Origin: DATFVJ01 sp963851085
GTDB taxonomy: Bacteria > Actinomycetota > Actinomycetes > Streptosporangiales > Streptosporangiaceae
NCBI GenBank assembly: GCA_963851085.1
Contig: CAWKNX010000010.1
Span: 434,001 to 498,000 of the forward strand
Length of the DNA: 64,000 bases
Direction of reading: 5' to 3'
Made by a program: the position numbers and the translations under genes. The notes below the pieces were generated by a model that ran no database searches, had not been told where the DNA came from, and saw only the letters and a list, made by a program, of their open reading frames with translations. Positions 49,736-58,584 of this stretch are shown here, piece after piece; the first letter of the stretch is position 1; each line of letters opens with the position of its first letter.

Positions 49736-50479
49736 TCAGCTTTCTGGCGTCGGCTGAGCCGCCAACGCTGCGTGCCGGGCCGCGAACAGAGCCTCAAGCT
49801 CGTCGCGTCCCGCTACCGAGCCGATCTCGTAGAAGCGCCGGCCCACCTCGAATCCCGCGAGCAGGCCCTCGTCGGCCAGCCCGGAGCAGAGCGGGGCGAG
49901 GTCCGCTGGCCCGTCGGTCGGCACCCGCTCGCAGATGATCCCACGACGGAATGCAAGCAGCCCGTAGTCGATCCAGCGCATCTCCGCCGGAGGTGTGGTC
50001 AATCCCTTCGCGTAGCGGGTGACACGGGTGCCGCTGAGCACCACGTTGCTGCCGTCCCAGCGGCCATCGTTACAGAAGACGGTCATCAGCGCGGGCTCGT
50101 GGCGCTCGCGTGCCGCCCGCAGCACCATGGCAGGATCGACCTGCAGCCAGGAGTCGCCATAGAGGACGAGGAAGTCCTGTTCCAGCGCACCCTCGTCGTA
50201 GGCGAGCCGCAGCGCGCCCGCGGTACCGCGGAGGTGATCGCCCTCGTCGACATAACGAGCCGACAGGCCCCACGGGGCACCGTCACCGACGTGGTCGCGG
50301 ATCAGCTGACCCAGATGTCCCACGCAGTAGACGACCGAGTCAATCCCGGATCGCGCCAGCCACGACAGTTGCCACGTCGCGAACGGTGTCCCAGCGATGG
50401 GCAGCAAGGTCTTCGGGATGGACTTGGTCTCGGGCCACATGCGGGTGCCGAGGCCGCCGGCCAGGATTACGCACTGCAT
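49736..50479 (-). CDS. Sugar-1-phosphate nucleotidyltransferase, HddC-like
   Basis: A 247-residue nucleotidyltransferase. The NTP-binding signature is VILAGGLGTRMWPETKSIPKTLLPI, followed by YGDSWLQVD with a metal Asp and EMRWIDYGLLAFRR. In context it most likely activates heptose-1-phosphate to an NDP-heptose, as HddC does with GTP; it could equally use another nucleotide. It is the last gene of the nine-gene operon, eight bases after the kinase stop. Confidence 0.82.
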   Translation of the reverse strand: MQCVILAGGLGTRMWPETKSIPKTLLPIAGTPFATWQLSWLARSGIDSVVYCVGHLGQLIRDHVGDGAPWGLSARYVDEGDHLRGTAGALRLAYDEGALEQDFLVLYGDSWLQVDPAMVLRAARERHEPALMTVFCNDGRWDGSNVVLSGTRVTRYAKGLTTPPAEMRWIDYGLLAFRRGIICERVPTDGPADLAPLCSGLADEGLLAGFEVGRRFYEIGSVAGRDELEALFAARHAALAAQPTPES

Positions 50480-50487
50480 CGTGTCAC

Positions 50488-51468
50488 CTAGTCGCGGGCG
50501 AGAACGGTGCTGCCGTCGTGATCGAAGGTGAAAGGCACTTCGGTCAGTCCCTCGGCCGCCATCGCCTGCCGGAGCGCGCGCTTGTCACGGGTGAAGAAGA
50601 GCAGGAAGCCGCCTGCCCCAGCGCCGACCAGCTTGCCGCCGATTGCGCCGCTGTCACGGCCAAGCTGGTAGCAACGGTCGATGCTGCCATTCGACATCGC
50701 GGCCGACCGCTTTTTCTTATGCTCCCAGTGCTCGTGCATGAGCGCCGCGAAGCCATCTGTGTCGCCCTGCTCCAGAGCGGCCTTGCTGCGCAGCCCGAGT
50801 TCCTTCACGAAGTGCAGGTTGTCGATCATCTGCATGTCGCCGCCTTCGGACCGCGTCTTCTGCTCGGCCAGAACCCTGTCCGCGTTCCGCGAGTAGCCAG
50901 TGAAGAACATCAGCAGGTGTTCCTCGAGGTCATGCAAAGTGTCCGTGGACATGGCCAGTGGAGACACGACGACCTGACCATCGGGGTTGAAGTCGAAACA
51001 CTTGACGCCACCGAAGGCGGCCACGTATTGGTCCTGCTTGCCAACTGCCCTGTGCAGGCGATCGATCTCGATGACACACGCCTCATTGGCGAGATCGCCT
51101 GCCGTCACGTGGTCGCGGCTGACAGCGTAGACGGCGTGCAGCAGTCCCACGGTGAATGCTCCCGACGAGCCCAGGCCGGTACCGGATGGGATGTCGGCCA
51201 TGCTCACGATCTCGACTGACGGACCGACGTCATGGGCCAGCAACACCTCGCGGACGATCGGATGCTCGATTTGCCCGGCACGCTCGACGCGCTCGAGTGC
51301 CGAGTACTTCAGGAAGTAGTCCGGTGTGAACGTCCGGTTGATCGAGATGAAGATATGTTTCGAGATGGCCGCGGACAGCACGAATCCGCCGAACTGCTCG
51401 TAGTACGACGGCAGATCGGTGCCACCCCCGCCGAGGGTGATCCGAAGCGGCGTGCGGGTGATGATCAT
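50488..51468 (-). CDS. GHMP kinase, D-glycero-D-manno-heptose-7-phosphate kinase (HddA-like)
   Basis: A 326-residue GHMP-superfamily kinase. The N-terminus RTPLRITLGGGGTDLPSYYEQFGG is the typical HddA/fucokinase-like opening. The ATP loop is PSGTGLGSSGAFTVGLLHA and the C-terminal motif is GGKLVGAGAGGFLLFF. In a set with GmhA- and GmhB-like enzymes it should phosphorylate heptose-7-phosphate at C1 (alpha). Its ATG overlaps the preceding stop (ATGA). Confidence 0.88.
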   Translation of the reverse strand: MIITRTPLRITLGGGGTDLPSYYEQFGGFVLSAAISKHIFISINRTFTPDYFLKYSALERVERAGQIEHPIVREVLLAHDVGPSVEIVSMADIPSGTGLGSSGAFTVGLLHAVYAVSRDHVTAGDLANEACVIEIDRLHRAVGKQDQYVAAFGGVKCFDFNPDGQVVVSPLAMSTDTLHDLEEHLLMFFTGYSRNADRVLAEQKTRSEGGDMQMIDNLHFVKELGLRSKAALEQGDTDGFAALMHEHWEHKKKRSAAMSNGSIDRCYQLGRDSGAIGGKLVGAGAGGFLLFFTRDKRALRQAMAAEGLTEVPFTFDHDGSTVLARD

Positions 51469-52286
51469 TTGTGGCTGGCCCTAGGGACGCGCGCCACTGC
51501 TGCCATCTGCCAGCCGAGCGGGAAGTCGTCGCGATTGTGCTTGAATCCCATGTCGAAGAAACGCGTCGCCGCAAGCTCGACTCGCGATGGCGTCGCATCC
51601 GGCGTGCGGCCCTCCATGTCGGCGATGAGACGGCGACCTCGCGCGATGACGGCAAGCTTGTAGATATTGAAGAAGGGAAATCCCGCGCGGAGTACCCGTT
51701 CGACGGCATATCCCGCATCAGTGAGCACGCCGCGCAGGTCCGCCGCCTTGAAGTGCCGATGATGGCCAATGTGCCGGTCGAAGGCCGAGCGCGGGCCTCC
51801 AGGCACGGTCACGACCACCCGGCAGCCGACCGCCAGCAGGCTCTTCGAGTTCCGCAGCAAAAGTACCGGATCGTCGACATGCTCCAGCACCTCGGAGCAC
51901 ACGGCGTACCCGGCAGCCGGCTGACCGGGGTCAAGCGTAACCGGCTGCAGCAGGTCGAGCTGGGTGAAGGTGACCTCGACCCCGCGCGCGGCGGCGGCGG
52001 CACGGCCGCGTTCGACGCCGGCAGCACTGTATTCGACTCCCCACACTGCGACGTCAGGGTAGGTCTCCCGCAGGTGGATGGCGAACTCACCCTGCCCGCT
52101 GCCGATATCCAGCACCGTCGCGTCGGCCCGTGGTCTGCCGAGCAAGCCCATGACCAACCGCCGACGGTAGACGTTGGCCGGGTTACCCTGGGCTGCTTCC
52201 CCGTAGGCGTCCCAGTGATGATCCCAGTCGTCCGGATCCGGAGCTTCCGGTTGGCCACCACCGATCCCGCGGTCCGCGGCGCTCAC
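51465..52286 (-). CDS. SAM-dependent methyltransferase in the heptose operon
   Basis: A 273-residue class I methyltransferase. Motif I is VLDIGSGQGEFA (about residue 55), with VWGVEYSAAGV, AGYAVCSEVLEHVDDP and FDRHIGHHRHFKAADLRGVL. GTG at 52286 overlaps the transaldolase stop (GTGA), so the start is well defined despite the frame being open upstream. It probably methylates the heptose-derived sugar or its carrier-linked form, as inferred from the operon. Confidence 0.86.
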   Translation of the reverse strand: MSAADRGIGGGQPEAPDPDDWDHHWDAYGEAAQGNPANVYRRRLVMGLLGRPRADATVLDIGSGQGEFAIHLRETYPDVAVWGVEYSAAGVERGRAAAAARGVEVTFTQLDLLQPVTLDPGQPAAGYAVCSEVLEHVDDPVLLLRNSKSLLAVGCRVVVTVPGGPRSAFDRHIGHHRHFKAADLRGVLTDAGYAVERVLRAGFPFFNIYKLAVIARGRRLIADMEGRTPDATPSRVELAATRFFDMGFKHNRDDFPLGWQMAAVARVPRASHK

Positions 52287-52999
52287 AGGAGGAATCCCGC
52301 GGTCGCGGCGTCGTTGTGAAACATGCGAACTGTATCGAGCGAGAAGACGTCGAGGTCCCGGCCGAACAACCCCAGCTTCTTGAGCAAGTCGTGCGTCACG
52401 GTGATGATGTGCACGCCGAGGTCGTCCGCCTGCCGCACATTCAGGATCTCTCGTGGGCTGGCCCACAGCAGTTCGAGCTCGGGATAGGGCGCCATCGCCT
52501 CAAGTGCTGCGCTCATCAGGGGGATGGGGTCCCGGCCGGTGTCCGCCACGCGGCCGGCGAACACCGAAATGACGGCCGGTGGGCCACCGGCGAGAGCTGA
52601 GGTAACAACCTCGACCTGCCTCAGCGTCATGAGCGCGGTCACGTTCAGGTGCACACCGGAATCGGCTAGTTCCCGCGCGACGGCGGCCGTGCTCGTCCCG
52701 CGCGTGTCGGTCACCGGGATCTTGACGTAGACGTTGCTGCCCCACGACGCGATCAGCCGGGCCTGGCGCAGCATTTCGTCGTGCTCGTCGGCGAAGACCT
52801 CAAACGAGACCGGTCGGTCGGCGATCTGTTCGAGCAGTTTGCGGGCAAAACCTTCGTAGTCAGTGACGCCCGATTGACGCATCAGGGTCGGGTTCGTGGT
52901 GAACCCGGCGATCTCTGGCCGATCGGCCAGTTCGAGGATTCCTTCGAGGTCGGCTCCGTCCGCGAAGATCTTCACGGTCTTGAGTCCCAGCTCAGTCAT
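52283..52999 (-). CDS. Transaldolase / fructose-6-phosphate aldolase-like enzyme
   Basis: A 238-residue small-type transaldolase. It shows KIFADGADLEGI, GFTTNPTLMRQSG, the Schiff-base Lys in NVYVKIPVTDTRG, and NVTALMTLRQ and ISVFAGRVADTG phosphate-site strands. In a heptose operon a transaldolase is a plausible local source of sedoheptulose-7-phosphate, or it may build a branched or extended sugar. Its ATG overlaps the GmhB-like stop (ATGA). Confidence 0.88.
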   Translation of the reverse strand: MTELGLKTVKIFADGADLEGILELADRPEIAGFTTNPTLMRQSGVTDYEGFARKLLEQIADRPVSFEVFADEHDEMLRQARLIASWGSNVYVKIPVTDTRGTSTAAVARELADSGVHLNVTALMTLRQVEVVTSALAGGPPAVISVFAGRVADTGRDPIPLMSAALEAMAPYPELELLWASPREILNVRQADDLGVHIITVTHDLLKKLGLFGRDLDVFSLDTVRMFHNDAATAGFLL

Positions 53000-53574
53000 C
53001 CCGGTGGCCCTCCGATGTCCACTTCTGATGTCCACTTCTGCTGTTGAATCCAGGCCGCGGCCTGCGGCAGATCCGCTACAGCAACATCCGCACCGACCGG
53101 TGCCGGTTCGTCATAGTGACAGTCAAGGTGCACGGCTTTCACTCCGGCGCGCCGCGCAGCTTCGATGTCACGCCACCGGTCGCCCACGCTCGCGCTGCGC
53201 GTCAGATCGAGGCCCAACCGCGCTGCGGCACCGAGCAGCATGCCCGGCTGGGGTTTGCGGCACGAGCAGGCGTCGCCGTCGTCGTGCGGGCAGACGCAGA
53301 CCTCGTCAAGCGGCACGAGGCTGCGCAGCCGTTCGTGCATCCTGTCGACCTCGGCGCGGGTCTGCGTGCCCCGGGCGATGTCCGGCTGATTGGTCACGAC
53401 GACGAGGACGAAGCCGGCCCGCCGCAGGTCGGCGCACGCTTCGGCGACACCTGGCAGCACGCGGAACTCCGCCAGCGACGGGGGAGGCGTCGGCACGCCG
53501 TCCCGCACGAACGCTTCGTTGAGCACTCCGTCCCTGTCGAGGAAGACGGCTGGGCGCCCGCGTCCCGCGATCAA
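52996..53574 (-). CDS. gmhB: D,D-heptose 1,7-bisphosphate phosphatase, GmhB-like
   Basis: A 192-residue HAD-superfamily phosphatase. The nucleophile motif AVFLDRDGVLNEAF is followed by VVTNQPDIARG and the GmhB-type zinc-binding cysteines and histidine in CVCPHDDGDACSCRKPQPGM, with SVGDRWRDIEAA as the acidic motif. It removes the C7 phosphate from heptose bisphosphate. A TTG at 53574 overlaps the epimerase stop (TTGA) and is taken as start. Confidence 0.92.
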   Translation of the reverse strand: MIAGRGRPAVFLDRDGVLNEAFVRDGVPTPPPSLAEFRVLPGVAEACADLRRAGFVLVVVTNQPDIARGTQTRAEVDRMHERLRSLVPLDEVCVCPHDDGDACSCRKPQPGMLLGAAARLGLDLTRSASVGDRWRDIEAARRAGVKAVHLDCHYDEPAPVGADVAVADLPQAAAWIQQQKWTSEVDIGGPPG

Positions 53575-54560
53575 GCCTCGAACCGCCCGTCACGAGCGTC
53601 GGCGAGCATGGACTCCATCGACGCACGCAGGGCCTGCCGCCCGGTGCGCTCATTCTTCCAGCCCAGCGCGCGGATGCGGTCGGTATTGATGCGAACGACA
53701 GGCACATCGCCCTTCCACCCGCGATTCCCGCCGGTGTACTCGAACTGCGTGCTCCCAGCGGGCAGGCCGACGACGTCCATGGCGAGCTCGGCGATCTCGG
53801 TGACCGTCACGTAGTCGCCGGTCGCGACGTTGAACACGGCGTAAGGCGCTGTTGCCAGGCGCGCCGCGAGCAGGACGGCCTCGACGACGTCGTCCACGTA
53901 GATGTAGGACTTGCTCTGCTGGCCGTCACCAAGTATGCGCAGCCGACCCGGGTCGGCAAGAAGACGGCGGATGAAGTCGAAACCCACGCCGTGCGTCTGT
54001 CGTGGCCCGACGACGTTGCCGAACCGGAAGGCCCGCGCCGTGATGCCGAACATGGCCGCGTAGGAGGCCAGGAGCGCCTCGCCGGCGAGCTTGCTCGCTC
54101 CGTAGGTCGACACGGGAACCAGCGGCCCGTGATCCTCGGTCGCCTCACGCTCGCCCAGGTCGCCGTATACGCCGCTGCCGGAGGCGTACAGCACCATGTC
54201 GACGCCGCCGCGGCGCGCGGCTTCCGCGACATGGTGGGTGAGCAGCGTCCCCTGGTCGAAATCGACCGCCGGGTCGGTCATGGCACGCGCGATATCCGGG
54301 TTCGACGCGAGGTGGATCACGGTGTCGTGCCCGTCCATCGCGGTGACCAGATCCTCGAGATCCCGCACGTCACTCTTGACAACGGTCAGCCGGGTGTCGG
54401 TCAGATGTGCGGCGAGATGCCATTCGCGCCCGGACGAGAAGTTGTCGTACACCGTGACCTTTTCGGTCGCGTCGCTGGCGAGCAAATGGTCGACGAAGTG
54501 CCCGCCGATGAAGCCGGCGCCGCCCACGACACAGATCCGCCGCATGGCCCGCTGGGTCAT
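53571..54560 (-). CDS. NAD-dependent sugar epimerase/dehydratase
   Basis: A 329-residue extended short-chain dehydrogenase. The NAD loop is CVVGGAGFIGGHFVDHLL. The catalytic Ser-Tyr-Lys set appears as YASGSGVYG and STYGASKLAGEALL; QSKSYIYVDDVVEA lies in the sugar-binding half. It could epimerise an NDP-heptose or make another sugar branch. ATG at 54560 overlaps the isomerase stop (ATGA); the frame is open far upstream but antisense-like there. Confidence 0.9.
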   Translation of the reverse strand: MTQRAMRRICVVGGAGFIGGHFVDHLLASDATEKVTVYDNFSSGREWHLAAHLTDTRLTVVKSDVRDLEDLVTAMDGHDTVIHLASNPDIARAMTDPAVDFDQGTLLTHHVAEAARRGGVDMVLYASGSGVYGDLGEREATEDHGPLVPVSTYGASKLAGEALLASYAAMFGITARAFRFGNVVGPRQTHGVGFDFIRRLLADPGRLRILGDGQQSKSYIYVDDVVEAVLLAARLATAPYAVFNVATGDYVTVTEIAELAMDVVGLPAGSTQFEYTGGNRGWKGDVPVVRINTDRIRALGWKNERTGRQALRASMESMLADARDGRFEA

Positions 54561-55153
54561 CGCAACGACTCCCACCGGGTCGCCGCGCGGGCCAGGGCCG
54601 GGTGCGACACGAGCAGGTGCCATACCACGGCGCACAGACCCTCCGTGTGCGGCGTGACGTGGTCGGCATAGAGCGGCGGAATGACCACGCAGGCATCGGC
54701 GACCTGGGCCGTCATGCCTCCGTCGCGGCCCACGACGCCGAAGATCGAGCTGCCGCGCTCGCGTCCGAGCCGCAGGGCGGCCACCAGGTTGGTCGAGACG
54801 CTCTTCTCCGCGTTGCCGCCGCCGACCGAGAAGACGAGCAGCGCGTCGCGGTCGCAGAGCCGCGACCCCTTGAGCCACTCGACGAATGTGGTGTCCCAGC
54901 CCTCGTCGTTCGTCCGTGCGGTGAGTTCCGACACGTTGTCGGTCGGCGTGTACGCCTCGAAGTCACAGATCTTGCGGAAGTCGTTGACGGCGTGCGACGC
55001 GTGGCCCGCTGAACCGCCGACGCCCAGGATGAACAACCGGCCGTCCCGTTCGCGAACGGCCGCCAGGCCCTCGGCCACCTGCTCGACCACCTCGGTGTCG
55101 ATCGAGGTGAGCACGTCGACCGACTCCGCTACAAAGGTCTTCGAGAATGTCAT
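54557..55153 (-). CDS. gmhA: Sedoheptulose-7-phosphate isomerase, GmhA-like
   Basis: A 198-residue SIS-fold isomerase. It shows RLFILGVGGSAGHASHAVNDFRK, NDEGWDTTFVEWLK, DALLVFSVGGGNAEKSVSTNLV, and the C-terminal His of HTEGLCAVVWHLL. It converts sedoheptulose-7-phosphate to D-glycero-D-manno-heptose-7-phosphate, the first step of the heptose route. ATG at 55153 overlaps the stop of the methyltransferase before it (ATGA). Confidence 0.9.
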   Translation of the reverse strand: MTFSKTFVAESVDVLTSIDTEVVEQVAEGLAAVRERDGRLFILGVGGSAGHASHAVNDFRKICDFEAYTPTDNVSELTARTNDEGWDTTFVEWLKGSRLCDRDALLVFSVGGGNAEKSVSTNLVAALRLGRERGSSIFGVVGRDGGMTAQVADACVVIPPLYADHVTPHTEGLCAVVWHLLVSHPALARAATRWESLR

Positions 55154-55788
55154 TGCGGCGCCTCCGCTGGATCGATCTTGCACACCGCGAATGTATTCAG
55201 GGCGAGCTTGTGCTTGAAGCAGCGAAGACCGTGCGGCATGAAGCCGGCCTTGACCAGCAGCGGCCACAGGTCACGAGGGTCGTAATAGGTCTTGTGGTCG
55301 TCCATCTCGCAGGCCGGTGACAGGCCCAGGCGGAACGCCGAGAACTCCAGTGCCCGCTTGCCCCGCCAGGACGGCACGTTGATGGCACAGACGCCGCCGG
55401 GCCGCAGGAGACGCCGGAAATGCGTGAGGGTCGCGGCGGGCTCCCAGAGGTGCTCCACCACGGACATGCACAGGACCACGTCGAGTGACTGATCAGGCAG
55501 GGCATCCAGGACGCCAGGCAGCGTCCCTTCGATCGCGGTGACGTGGGGCAGCGACTTGAGATCCTCGGCTAGTGCGATATCGACGAGCGTCGCCGATTTG
55601 ACCTTGTCGAGGACCGAGCGCATGTAGGTCGCCTCGAAACCGCAGCCGAAGTCGCCGACATCCTTGCCCTCGATGCTGCCGACCGTCCGCCGGATCTGGT
55701 GGCCAGACAGCCAGACCCCGGCGCGATCGACGACCGTGATCCTGCCCTGCCCGAATGCCGTGTCCCGAGCGACGTCAGTTTCGGGCAT
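55150..55788 (-). CDS. SAM-dependent methyltransferase, operon copy
   Basis: A 212-residue methyltransferase. The N-terminal VDRAGVWLSGHQIRRTVG motif is followed by KDVGDFGCGFEATYM (SAM loop), LDVVLCMSVVEHLWEP and RLLRPGGVCAINVPSW, with a C-terminal YYDPRDLWPLLVKAGF. A close paralog lies at 57313-57975. Its ATG overlaps the GT2 gene end by 14 bases. The substrate is unknown, but its location suggests action on the heptose-containing product. Confidence 0.88.
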   Translation of the reverse strand: MPETDVARDTAFGQGRITVVDRAGVWLSGHQIRRTVGSIEGKDVGDFGCGFEATYMRSVLDKVKSATLVDIALAEDLKSLPHVTAIEGTLPGVLDALPDQSLDVVLCMSVVEHLWEPAATLTHFRRLLRPGGVCAINVPSWRGKRALEFSAFRLGLSPACEMDDHKTYYDPRDLWPLLVKAGFMPHGLRCFKHKLALNTFAVCKIDPAEAPQ

Positions 55789-57028
55789 CTTTGTTCTCCC
55801 CGTAACGTACTTCTGTGGCGTGCAGAAGAAGGGTGAAGCAGAACGTCGAAAACCCGATGATCATGAACAGCAACCCGACGATGCCAAGATGGTCAATAAC
55901 GGAGGACGCATCCGGCAGCGCGAAGTCGTGGGTCACGTAGTACACGAGCACGATCGCGGCAAGCGCGAATCCCGCGGCGAAAAGCAGTCCGCTGGCGACG
56001 ACCGTGCTCGTGTAGCGGAATACGCGTCGCCACCGCTGCCGTGCTTTACCCGTGTAATCGAGGAACACATGGGCCAGGCAGCCGAAGAAGATGCTCTGCA
56101 ACCCGAGCACCGACAGGGTCAGACCGATGAGCATCCAGTACAGGTTGAACGTCAGCGGGCCGATCGTGATCCCGCCGAAGCTGAGCGGCAGGGTGAGCAG
56201 CAGCCCGAGGGCGAACAGCACGATGCCGGGTTTGAACAGGAAGAACTCTGCGCCATGGATGAACATGGCGCGCAGGTTGATCCACGCGGCGTGGAACGGG
56301 GAGAACCAGCCAGAGCGCTTGTGATGTGACAGGCGGCCGTCACGGTCCTTGTAGAAGGTGACCGGCACCTCCGTCGTCCGCAGCCCCATGCGGACCGACT
56401 TCAGCACCATCTCCGACGCGTACTCCCACGACTGGGACACAAGGCCCATGCGGCAGAGTGCGTCACGGGTGGCGCCGCGCATGCCGCAATGGATATCGCT
56501 GAAGTGACTGTTGTAGAGACGGTTGAGGATCCAGGTCGTGACCGGCGTGCCGAAGTATTGATGCAGCGCGGGCATCGCGCCAGGCTCGATCGAGCCCTTC
56601 CAGCGCGAGCCCATCGCGTATTCGATACCGCCGCGCATCGCATCGACGAAGGGCGCGAGCTTACGGAAGTCGTACGTGCAGTCGGCGTCTCCCATGATCA
56701 CGTATTTGCCGCGCACGTACGGCAACGCGTCGACGTACGCTCGGCCGAGCCCTCGCTTGGGGGTCTTGAGTACACGCGCGCCGCTCGCGAGAGCGCGCTC
56801 CGCTGTGCTGTCCGAGGAACTGTCGACGATGAGTACCTCGCCCACGGCACCGGCCGCGCGCAGTCCTTCGTGGCACCACGCGACGAAGTCGACGATGGTG
56901 AGCTCCTCGTTCACCGCCGGAATGAGGATGGTCACCTCGGGCGCTTCGATGTCATCCGCAGGCAGCAATAGGCGGACGTCCGGATCAGAGGCCAGCCCGA
57001 CGTTCCCGTTGCTCACGCCTATTCCCAT
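55775..57028 (-). CDS. GT2 polyprenyl-phosphate glycosyltransferase with membrane domain
   Basis: A 417-residue inverting glycosyltransferase. The catalytic domain (about 30-265) has VTILIPAVNEELTIVDFV, LIVDSSSDSTAE, and the metal site VIMGDADCTYDF. The membrane half (about 265-405) has four or so hydrophobic segments. This is the dolichyl-phosphate-mannose/DPG-synthase-like layout, which transfers a sugar to a polyprenyl-phosphate carrier or a lipid-linked acceptor. It is first in the nine-gene operon. The N-terminal 46 and C-terminal 31 residues are duplicated in the remnant at 57962-58201. Confidence 0.92.
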   Translation of the reverse strand: MGIGVSNGNVGLASDPDVRLLLPADDIEAPEVTILIPAVNEELTIVDFVAWCHEGLRAAGAVGEVLIVDSSSDSTAERALASGARVLKTPKRGLGRAYVDALPYVRGKYVIMGDADCTYDFRKLAPFVDAMRGGIEYAMGSRWKGSIEPGAMPALHQYFGTPVTTWILNRLYNSHFSDIHCGMRGATRDALCRMGLVSQSWEYASEMVLKSVRMGLRTTEVPVTFYKDRDGRLSHHKRSGWFSPFHAAWINLRAMFIHGAEFFLFKPGIVLFALGLLLTLPLSFGGITIGPLTFNLYWMLIGLTLSVLGLQSIFFGCLAHVFLDYTGKARQRWRRVFRYTSTVVASGLLFAAGFALAAIVLVYYVTHDFALPDASSVIDHLGIVGLLFMIIGFSTFCFTLLLHATEVRYGENKDARN

Positions 57029-57312
57029 CGCTGGATCACCATCAGCCTAGTGGTCATCACCCACCCCCCCGGTCACCCACGTCGTACAAGGTCCGTGACT
57101 AGCCGCCACTGACCGTATCGGCCTTGCCTGGAGGTTGTCCCGAGTTCGCAGGACTTGAGACTGTCGGTCCCGGTATGAGAGGACGATTCAGATTTGACCA
57201 TCGGAACCGGCCCATATTAGCCGACGCGACGGTGACGCCGGCACCGCTGGTGACAGCGCTGGCGCGCCTTCCTGGCCGCGGCCGCAGACCCGTGGGACAG
57301 GCCAGCCGGCTG
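57029..57312. promoter_or_regulatory. Leader/promoter region of the heptose operon, duplicated upstream
   Basis: About 280 bases upstream of the GT2 gene, which must contain the operon promoter. The same sequence occurs at 58202-58486 with only about 8 differences. It carries an AT-richer segment around 57185-57225. No gene is supported on either strand. Confidence 0.6.
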
Positions 57313-57975
57313 TCATTTCTGGGTCTCCGCTGGATCGATCTTGCACACCGCGAATGTACTCATGGTGAGCTTGTGCTTGAAGCAGCGAAGACCGTGCGGC
57401 ATGAAGCCGGCCCTGACGAGTAGCGGCCACAGATCACGAGGGTCGTAATAGGTCTTGTGGTCGTCTATCTCGTCGGCCGGCGCGAGGCTTGTATGGAACG
57501 CCAAGAACTCCAATATCCGCTTGCTCCGCCAGGTCGGCACGTTGATGGCACAGACGCCGCCGGGCCGCAGCAGACGCCGAATATGCTGCAGGGCCTCGGC
57601 GGGTTCCCAGAGGTGCTCTAGCACGGACATGCACAAGATCACGTCCAGCGACTGATCAGGCAGGACCTCCAGGACCCCTGGAAGTGTCCCTTCGATCGCG
57701 GTGACGTTGCGTGACGACTTGAGATCCTCGGCCAGTGAGACGTCGATCAGCGTCGCCGATTTGACCTTGGCGAGTACCGAGCGCATGAGGCTCGCCTCGA
57801 AACCACAGCCGAGGTCGCCGACATCCTTACCCTCGATGTTGCCGACCGTCCGCCGGATCTGGTGGCCCGACAGCCAGGTCCCGGCCCGATCGACGAACGA
57901 GACCCCATACTGCCCGTGGGCCGGGTCTCGGGTGCAGTCGGTGGCGGAGTCTCGGGTGAGGTCAGTGGCGGACAT
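57313..57975 (-). CDS. SAM-dependent methyltransferase, duplicated copy
   Basis: A 220-residue paralog of the operon methyltransferase 55150-55788, similar over its length: DRAGTWLSGHQIRRTVG, KDVGDLGCGFEASLM, LDVILCMSVLEHLWEP and YYDPRDLWPLLVRAGF. It differs by an 8-residue N-terminal expansion (TRDSATDCTRDPAHG) and scattered changes, so it has diverged but keeps an open frame and the SAM loop. It begins 14 bases inside the GT2 remnant, as in the parental copy. It may be functional or an old duplicate. Confidence 0.85.
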   Translation of the reverse strand: MSATDLTRDSATDCTRDPAHGQYGVSFVDRAGTWLSGHQIRRTVGNIEGKDVGDLGCGFEASLMRSVLAKVKSATLIDVSLAEDLKSSRNVTAIEGTLPGVLEVLPDQSLDVILCMSVLEHLWEPAEALQHIRRLLRPGGVCAINVPTWRSKRILEFLAFHTSLAPADEIDDHKTYYDPRDLWPLLVRAGFMPHGLRCFKHKLTMSTFAVCKIDPAETQK

Positions 57976-58201
57976 CGTTGTTCCCTCCGTAACGTGCTTC
58001 TGTGGCGTGCAGAAGAAGGGTGAAGCAGAACGTCGGAAGGCCGATGATCGTGAACAGCAATCCGGCGATGGTGAGCTCCTCGTTCACCGCCGGAATGAGG
58101 ATGGTCACCTCGGGCGCTTCGATGTCATCCGCAGGCAGCAATAGGCGGACGTCCGGATCAGAGGCCAGCCCGACGTTCCCGTTGCTCACGCCTATTCCCA
58201 T
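57962..58201 (-). pseudogene. GT2 remnant with 1,014-bp in-frame deletion
   Basis: A 79-residue frame joining the first 46 or so residues of the GT2 protein (MGIGVSNGNVGLASDPDVRL onward to NEELTI) directly to its last membrane stretch (GLLFTIIGLPTFCFTLLLHA). Compared with 55775-57028 it lacks 1,014 bases, a multiple of three. The metal site and most membrane segments are gone, so it cannot be a glycosyltransferase. The N-terminal part is nearly identical to the intact gene at the DNA level. Confidence 0.92.
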
Positions 58202-58584
58202 CGCTGGGTCACCATCAGCCTAGTGGTCATCACCCACCCCCCCGGCCACCCACGTCGTACAAGGTCCGTGACTAGCCGCCACTGACCGTATCGGCCTTGC
58301 CTGGAGGTTGTCCCGAGTTCGCAGGACTTGAGACTGGCGGTCCCGGTATGAGAGGGCGATTCAGATTTGACCATCGGAACCGGCCCATATTAGCCGACGC
58401 GACGGTGACGCCGGCACCGCCGGTGACGGCGCTGGCGCGCCTTCCTGGCCGCGGCCGCAGACCCGTGGGACAGGCCGGTCGGCTGATGTCCGCGTGACGG
58501 GCTCGGCGGGTGCGCCTGATCGGGCGCCGTGCGCATCGGCCGGCCTCGCGGCTCGGTCCCTGGGAACACTACTAGCATGGCCTG
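58202..58584. repeat. Second copy of the heptose-operon leader
   Basis: 58202-58486 duplicates 57029-57311 at about 97% identity by eye, including the TTCAGATTTGACCATCGGAA segment. It would provide a promoter for the GT2 remnant and the second methyltransferase. The remaining 100 bases precede the divergent MarR gene. Confidence 0.9.
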
